DNA of 33,578 bases, taken from Nocardioides jensenii JCM 1364 = NBRC 14755 (GTDB lineage Bacteria > Actinomycetota > Actinomycetes > Propionibacteriales > Nocardioidaceae). The translations under genes were made by a program, and so were the position numbers. This document shows, piece after piece, positions 29,620-33,578 of the stretch. Positions within the stretch are counted from its first letter, which is position 1; the number at the start of each line of letters is the position of its first letter. Below the pieces are notes generated by a model that ran no database searches, was not told the origin of the DNA, and saw nothing but the letters and a program-made list of their open reading frames with translations. The DNA lies in NCBI RefSeq assembly GCF_001552535.1, contig NZ_BCRJ01000097.1, forward strand, positions 1 through 33,578, in the 5' to 3' direction.

Positions 29620-30213
29620 GTGACCCCGCCCACGGAGCTGCCGCTGCTCGGCCAGCCGGCGCCCGAACGCCGCGACGCCGCGCGCAATCGCGACGCCGTG
29701 CTCAACGCCGCGCTGCGACTGGTCAAGGCCGACGGCGCCTGCGCGGTCACGATGGAGAAGGTCGCCGAGGCCGCCGGGGTCGGCAAGGGCACCGTGTTCA
29801 GGCGCTTCGAGAGCCGGGCCGGCCTGATGGGCGCGGTGCTCGACCACTCGGAGTCGGCCTGGCAGAACGCCGTCATCTCCGGTCCGCCGCCGCTCGGGCC
29901 CGGCGCTCCCCCGCTCGAGCGACTCCAGGCCTTCGGCCGTTCCCGCCTCGAGCTGAACCTGCGCCACGCCGACCTCATCGAGGCAGCGATCTCCTCCTAC
30001 GGCAGGTCGTACGCCGCCTACTCGTTCGCGGCCATGCACGTGCGCCACCTGCTCACCGAGCTCGGCGTCACCGGCGACCTCTACCTCTTGACCACCGCAG
30101 TCCTGGCTCCCCTCGAGCCCGAGATCCTGCGCCAGCACCGCTCCGAGGGTGTTGCCGAGGAGCGCATCGTGGCCGGCTGGGACGACCTGGTCCGGCGCAT
30201 CCTGGCCGGCTGA
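29620..30213 (+). CDS. TetR-family transcriptional regulator
   Basis: TetR regulator of 197 residues from the GTG at 29620 (200 from the ATG at 29611, which overlaps the -10). HTH: VTMEKVAEAAGVGKGTVFRRF. The C-terminal ligand domain (residues 75-195) is all-helical with an ISSYGRSYAAYSF segment. No ribosome site precedes either start. TAGGAT-N7-GTG favours a leaderless transcript. It probably represses itself and the FMN reductase on the other strand. Confidence 0.9.
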   Translation: MTPPTELPLLGQPAPERRDAARNRDAVLNAALRLVKADGACAVTMEKVAEAAGVGKGTVFRRFESRAGLMGAVLDHSESAWQNAVISGPPPLGPGAPPLERLQAFGRSRLELNLRHADLIEAAISSYGRSYAAYSFAAMHVRHLLTELGVTGDLYLLTTAVLAPLEPEILRQHRSEGVAEERIVAGWDDLVRRILAG

Positions 30214-30250
30214 CCGGGACGCAGGGCCGGGGGCCGGGACGCAGGGCCGG
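30214..30250 (+). repeat. 17-bp direct repeat
   Basis: CCGGGACGCAGGGCCGG occurs at 30214-30230 and again at 30234-30250, a 20-bp period, right after the TetR stop and between convergent genes. No hairpin that would act as a terminator was seen. It may be a local duplication. Confidence 0.8.
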
Positions 30251-30287
30251 AACGCGCGTCAGGCTCGAGGCTCAGCGGGAAGCAGGC

Positions 30288-31889
30288 TCAGACGTGGTGC
30301 CGCCGCAGGCCGAAGGTGAGGCCGTCGACGAGCGCGCCCCACGACGCCTCGATCACGTTGTGCCCGACGCCGACGGTGACCCACGACGACTCGCCGTCCG
30401 AGGTCTCGATCAGCACCCGGGTGGTGGCGTCGGTGCCGTGGCCCTGGTCGAAGATGCGCACCTTGTAGTCGATCAGCTCGAACTTGGCGACCTCCGGATA
30501 GGCCTGGCCGATCGCCTGGCGCAGTGCGTGGTCCAGCGCATTGACCGGGCCGTTGCCCTCGCCGGTCACCACGAAGCGCTCGCCGCCGGCGCGCAGCTTC
30601 ACCGTTGCCTCGGAGACCGCCTCCTCGCCCGGCTCCGGGTGGGCCAGGGTCTCGGTGATCACCCGCCACGACTCCACCGAGAAGTACGACGGCCGCGTGC
30701 CCTCCGCCTCCTCGACCAGCAACAGCTCGAAGGACGCGTCCGCGGCCTCGAACGTGTAGCCGCGGGACTCCATCTGCTTGACCCGGTTGGTCAGTCGCGT
30801 GACGAGGTCCTTGTCGCCGGAGAGGTCATAGCCGAGCTGCTTGCCCTTGAGCTCGATCGATGCCCGCCCGGCCATGTCGGAGACCAGCAGTCGCATGTCG
30901 TTGCCGACCTGCACCGGGTCGAGGTGCTGGTAGAGGTTGGGGTCGACCTTGATCGCCGAGGCGTGCAGGCCGGCCTTGTGCGCGAACGCCGAGGTGCCGA
31001 CATAGGGCTGACGGGAGGCCGGCGGGAAGTTGGTGATGTCGGCGACGGCGTGCGCGATGCGAGTGGACTCGGCGAGCGCGCCCTCGGGCAGCACCTGCTG
31101 CTCCAGCTTGAGCTCCAGGTTGGCCACCACGGTGACCAGGTCAGCGTTGCCGGTGCGTTCGCCGTACCCGTTCATGCAGCCCTGCACGTGGGTGGCGCCG
31201 GCCTGCACGGCCGCGATCGAGTTGGCCACCGCACACCCGGTGTCGTTGTGGGCGTGGATGCCGACCCGGCCCCCGGTCGACTCGATCACGTCGGCCACGA
31301 TCTCGCCGACCCAGTGCGGCAGCATGCCGCCGTTGGTGTCGCACAACGCGATCACCTCGGCGCCCGCGTCGTACGCCGTGCTCAGCACCTCGAGTGCATA
31401 GGAGCGGTCGAGACGGAAGCCGTCGAAGAAGTGCTCGGCGTCGAGGAAGACCCGCTGCCCCTCGGCATGCAGGTGGGCGACCGAGTCACGCACCATCGCC
31501 AGGTTCTCCTCGAGCGTGGTGCGCAGGGCGAGCTCGACGTGACGCGTGTGTGACTTGGCGACCAGCGTGACGTAGGGGGCGCGGCTGTCACGCAACGCGG
31601 CGACCTGCGGGTCGTCGGCCGCGGCGACGCCTGCCTTGCGGGTCGCTCCGAAGGCGGCCAGCGTGGCGTGGCGCAGCTGCAGCTCCTCGGCGGCCCGACG
31701 GAAGAACTCGGTGTCCTTCGGGTTGGCGCCCGGCCACCCGCCCTCGATGAAGCCGACCCCCAGCTCGTCGAGCAGCCGGGCGATGTTGAGCTTGTCGGCG
31801 ACCGACAGGTTCAGGCCTTCCTGCTGGGCGCCGTCGCGCATGGTGGTGTCGTAGACGTGGAAGGCCCCTTGGAGGTCCATCGGTGTCAT
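30288..31889 (-). CDS. cimA: (R)-citramalate synthase
   Basis: Enzyme of the LeuA/homocitrate family, 533 residues, joining acetyl-CoA and pyruvate to citramalate for isoleucine synthesis without threonine. The TIM barrel holds YDTTMRDGAQQEG (R18, D19), the metal-site HAHNDTG and GCMNGYGERTGNADL. The C-terminal regulatory domain is present (VTGEGNGPVNALDHALRQAI, DYKVRIFDQGHGTDA), the site of Ile feedback in relatives. The DGAQQEG form separates CimA-type proteins from LeuA (DGEQ/DGNQ). Two ATGs (31889, 31880) are possible; neither has a strong ribosome site. It lies behind an attenuator-like leader. Confidence 0.92.
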   Translation of the reverse strand: MTPMDLQGAFHVYDTTMRDGAQQEGLNLSVADKLNIARLLDELGVGFIEGGWPGANPKDTEFFRRAAEELQLRHATLAAFGATRKAGVAAADDPQVAALRDSRAPYVTLVAKSHTRHVELALRTTLEENLAMVRDSVAHLHAEGQRVFLDAEHFFDGFRLDRSYALEVLSTAYDAGAEVIALCDTNGGMLPHWVGEIVADVIESTGGRVGIHAHNDTGCAVANSIAAVQAGATHVQGCMNGYGERTGNADLVTVVANLELKLEQQVLPEGALAESTRIAHAVADITNFPPASRQPYVGTSAFAHKAGLHASAIKVDPNLYQHLDPVQVGNDMRLLVSDMAGRASIELKGKQLGYDLSGDKDLVTRLTNRVKQMESRGYTFEAADASFELLLVEEAEGTRPSYFSVESWRVITETLAHPEPGEEAVSEATVKLRAGGERFVVTGEGNGPVNALDHALRQAIGQAYPEVAKFELIDYKVRIFDQGHGTDATTRVLIETSDGESSWVTVGVGHNVIEASWGALVDGLTFGLRRHHV

Positions 31890-31916
31890 CTCGCTTCGAT
31901 CGGCTGGGTACTGGTG

Positions 31917-31941
31917 TGTGGCAACAAGGCTGTGGCAACAA
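31917..31941. repeat. 11-bp direct repeat downstream of the cimA terminator
   Basis: TGTGGCAACAA occurs at 31917-31927 and 31931-31941. On the cimA (minus) strand it reads TTGTTGCCACA. Its UUGCCAC can pair with GUGGCAA upstream of the leader peptide (32036-32030), so the repeats may take part in a long-range fold of the leader. Confidence 0.6.
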
Positions 31942-31967
31942 AAAAACCTCCCGGGGCACGAGAGGTT
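31940..31967 (-). terminator. Attenuator terminator in the cimA leader
   Basis: On the minus strand AACCTCTCG pairs with CGGGAGGTT (one G-T pair) around TGCCC, followed by a run of seven T. It is the only textbook intrinsic terminator in the window, and it lies upstream of cimA, 51 bases before its start. Confidence 0.85.
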
Positions 31968-31968
31968 G

Positions 31969-31991
31969 GCGCATCAGGGTTGCTGATGCGC
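31969..31991 (-). promoter_or_regulatory. Anterior hairpin of the cimA leader
   Basis: On the minus strand GCGCATCAG pairs with CTGATGCGC around CAACC. The first base of the stem is the last of the leader-peptide stop codon, and the terminator begins one base after the stem. A ribosome stalled on the preceding Ile codons would cover its 5' half. Confidence 0.75.
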
Positions 31992-32020
31992 TAGTCGATA
32001 ATGCTCACGAATCGCTGCAC
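31991..32020 (-). CDS. Putative cimA leader peptide
   Basis: GTG CAG CGA TTC GTG AGC ATT ATC GAC TAG encodes nine residues, MQRFVSIID, ending directly at the anterior hairpin. Adjacent Ile codons fit a sensor of isoleucine supply in front of an isoleucine-pathway gene. The ribosome site is weak (TGAG), so the start codon is uncertain; the transcript might begin close to the GTG. Confidence 0.6.
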   Translation of the reverse strand: MQRFVSIID

Positions 32021-32107
32021 GCGCTCAGTTTGCCACGGCGGACGCGGTTGCGCGGGGGGCGTCTCGCGATCCGACCTTCCGATTCTTCTGCGGAGCACCC
32101 GGTCCCC

Positions 32108-32117
32108 AACCTAGGCT
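32108..32117. promoter_or_regulatory. Overlapping divergent -10 elements
   Basis: The palindrome CCTAGG at the centre gives TAGGCT (32112-32117) for the plus-strand MerR gene and TAGGTT (32113-32108) for the minus-strand cimA leader. If both are used, the two promoters would exclude each other. The assignment rests only on resemblance to TAGGnT elements elsewhere in the window. Confidence 0.4.
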
Positions 32118-32162
32118 GAGCCGAAAGAACAGTCGCTCCATCGTGAAGGAACACCCCAGCCC

Positions 32163-32813
32163 ATGCGGATCAGCAAGCTCAGCGAGCGCGCAGGACTGCC
32201 CGTCGGCACCGTCAAGTTCTACCTCCGTTCCGGCCTGCTGCACTCCGGGCGCGCGACCAGCGCCACCCAGGCCCTGTACGACGAGACGCACCTCGACCGG
32301 CTTCGCCTGATTCGCGCACTGCTCGAGGTCGGCAGACTCTCGCTCGCGGAAATCCACGAGATCCTCGACGCGGCCCACCTGCCGGGCACCGACACCGAGA
32401 CCCGGGTGGCGCGCGTGCAGCAGGCGATCGCCACGTCGGCGGCCGGAGCCCACGAGCCCACGGACGTCGCGCAGGCCCAGGCCCTGGTGACCGGGTTCGG
32501 CTGGCAGGTCGCCACGGAGTCCCCCAACCTGTCGGCCCTGGCCCGCGCGTTGCGGGCCGCCGACTCGGTCGGCTTCACCATCGATGACGATCACCTGCAG
32601 GCGTACGCCGACGCGGCGGCGCGCCTGGCACACCGCGACCGCGAGGCCTTGGATGCGGCGCCGGCCGATCAGCTGCCCACCGTCGCGGCATCCTCCGTGC
32701 TGCTCGACCAGGTGCTGATCGCGCTGCACCGTCTCGCGGCCGAGACCCGGACGACGGTCACGAGCACGAGGGGCGCGCTGCCCAAGCCGCGGCGGCCGGT
32801 CCCGGTGCGCTGA
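32163..32813 (+). CDS. MerR-family transcriptional regulator
   Basis: MerR-type regulator of 216 residues. Winged HTH: MRISKLSERAGLPVGTVKFY and LRSGLLHSGRATSATQALYDE, then the dimer helix. The long C-terminal part (about 110-216) is helical, has no Cys and shows no known effector domain. AAGGA lies 12 nt before the ATG, somewhat far. It is divergent from the cimA leader. MerR proteins act on promoters with long spacers; the target is unknown. Confidence 0.9.
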   Translation: MRISKLSERAGLPVGTVKFYLRSGLLHSGRATSATQALYDETHLDRLRLIRALLEVGRLSLAEIHEILDAAHLPGTDTETRVARVQQAIATSAAGAHEPTDVAQAQALVTGFGWQVATESPNLSALARALRAADSVGFTIDDDHLQAYADAAARLAHRDREALDAAPADQLPTVAASSVLLDQVLIALHRLAAETRTTVTSTRGALPKPRRPVPVR

Positions 32814-32867
32814 CCCCGTCGCGACGAGACGCCGTGGGCTGACCAGCGCCTCGAGCCTGCTGCCGTT

Positions 32868-32942
32868 CCGCTGTGAATGACCAGCCGCTCTGAGTGAACG
32901 GCTGTTCGACGACTGCCTGGCACAAACGTTCATTCGGAGCGG
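32868..32942. repeat. Three copies of a 16-bp motif
   Basis: CCGCTGTGAATGACC (32868-32882) and CCGCTCTGAGTGAACG (32885-32900) are direct copies. The complement of 32927-32942, CCGCTCCGAATGAACG, is an inverted one. The consensus is CCGCT-N2-GARTGAMC. They lie in the otherwise empty gap 32814-33001, which also holds CTGCCTG/CAGGCAG inverted arms. They could be protein-binding sites or a folded element. Confidence 0.6.
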
Positions 32943-32980
32943 AAACAGGCAGGTGCCGAGCGCCACGACACACCGGGGAT

Positions 32981-32999
32981 CCTGACAGCGGGAGTCAGG
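32981..32999 (-). terminator. Short hairpin after the membrane-protein gene
   Basis: CCTGAC (32981-32986) pairs with GTCAGG (32994-32999), 2 bases from the stop of the minus-strand gene. It is a weak terminator candidate without a U-tract. Confidence 0.35.
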
Positions 33000-33001
33000 G
33001 C

Positions 33002-33578
33002 TCAGAGGTGGCGGCCCAGCCAGGTGTCCGATGCCCAGGGCGAGCCGTCGAACGGTGCCCAGAACGGATCAGCCTGCATCGCCCACGACACCATGCCCGA
33101 GGCCAGGGCGACCATGACCAGCACGACCAGGAGCCACGGCACGGGCGACGTCGCAAGCGGCAACCCCATCCGTCGCACGGGCGAACGCAACCGCGAGCTG
33201 CCCGGCCCGGTCCAGATCGTCACGGCGAGCACCACTCCGGAGACACCGAGCGTCACGACGTCGTCGACCTTGAGCGCGACCAGCACCAGACCGATGCAGG
33301 CCACGATCAGGGCGGTCCAGGCCAGCAGCATGACCGTGGCCGGCAACGAGACCAGGAAGTGCCACGGGGCGGCGATCACGTTGAGGACGCCGTCGTACCA
33401 CTTGGCGCCGCGCCGGCCCCGACGCCCGGTGGCTGCGCTGGCCGAGAGCGACAGGCTGCGCAGCACGACTGTCACTGCCGCGATCGACACACTCAGCACG
33501 TAGGGCGCCAGCACCAGACCGGCCGCGACGACGGCGAGCAGGGCGCCACCGAGCACCCAGCGGCGCGCGCGTTCGGTC
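33002..33578 (-). CDS. Multi-pass membrane protein, cut by the window edge
   Basis: The reading frame is open to the right edge, so the N-terminus is missing; at least 191 residues are present. A GTG at 33556 could be a start but has no ribosome site. Four hydrophobic blocks are visible (LAVVAAGLVLAPYVL, ATVMLLAWTALIVACIGLVLVAL, VVTLGVSGVVLAVTIW, VPWLLVVLVMVALASGMV). The segment AKWYDGVLNVIAAPWHFLVS resembles the C-terminal membrane part of some actinobacterial Ser/Thr protein kinases, as I recall. That identification is tentative. Confidence 0.7.
   Translation of the reverse strand, partial: TERARRWVLGGALLAVVAAGLVLAPYVLSVSIAAVTVVLRSLSLSASAATGRRGRRGAKWYDGVLNVIAAPWHFLVSLPATVMLLAWTALIVACIGLVLVALKVDDVVTLGVSGVVLAVTIWTGPGSSRLRSPVRRMGLPLATSPVPWLLVVLVMVALASGMVSWAMQADPFWAPFDGSPWASDTWLGRHL

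Noticed and set aside
31588..31974. A 128-codon frame starting inside the cimA leader as a longer leader protein
   Set aside because: It overlaps the cimA start out of frame, runs through the terminator hairpin and has no ribosome site; only the short Ile-Ile frame fits attenuation.

Overview
The window is high-GC DNA (about 70 %) with dense, often 4-base-overlapping genes, several probable leaderless GTG starts, a tRNA-Gln/tRNA-Glu pair and an actinobacterial gene set. This fits a chromosome segment of an actinobacterium, most likely Nocardioidaceae (Nocardioides-like). That placement is inferred from composition and gene style, not from a search. I saw no CRISPR array, insertion sequence or prophage.

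Layout. 28-5956: a CitA/CitB-type two-component system is divergent from a tripartite tricarboxylate transporter operon (tctC-tctB-tctA) that ends in a universal-stress gene and a strong hairpin. 6018-8890: a MarR regulator is divergent, across palindromic operators, from an F420/NADP-type oxidoreductase, a VOC dioxygenase-like protein and a serine hydrolase fused to a DUF5519-like domain. 8895-13003: an HxlR regulator is divergent, across a perfect inverted repeat, from a thioesterase, an SDR, a broken small gene, a quinone oxidoreductase, the 3' stump of an alpha/beta hydrolase and an intact relative of it. Together 6.0-13.0 kb looks like an electrophile/quinone or aromatic detoxification region with two separate sensors.

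13165-17030 (minus strand): hairpin, tRNA-Glu(CUC), tRNA-Gln(CUG), CPBP protease, gltX, FAA hydrolase and a 45-residue small protein. 17178-22073: a conserved protein of unknown function, an ECF42-like sigma factor with its DGPF/YCII partner and a candidate ECF promoter, a VOC protein, an MFS transporter with a structured leader, and a DUF2087 protein. 22082-23683 (minus strand): TetR, Rid-family protein and an MfpA-like pentapeptide-repeat protein. This set is divergent from the biotin operon bioB-bioA-bioF-bioD (23889-28046), and two BioQ-like operators lie between them. 28171-32813: a lipoprotein, an NADPH-dependent FMN reductase divergent from its TetR, citramalate synthase (cimA) behind a leader peptide with tandem Ile codons and a terminator, and a MerR regulator. 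The right edge cuts a multi-pass membrane protein.

The most interesting parts are regulatory: the cimA attenuator, the biotin operators shared with a TetR-Rid-pentapeptide operon, the paired quinone/electrophile-type loci, the ECF promoter, and a recurrent TAnnnT-N7-start leaderless layout. No wholly new multi-gene system is evident.
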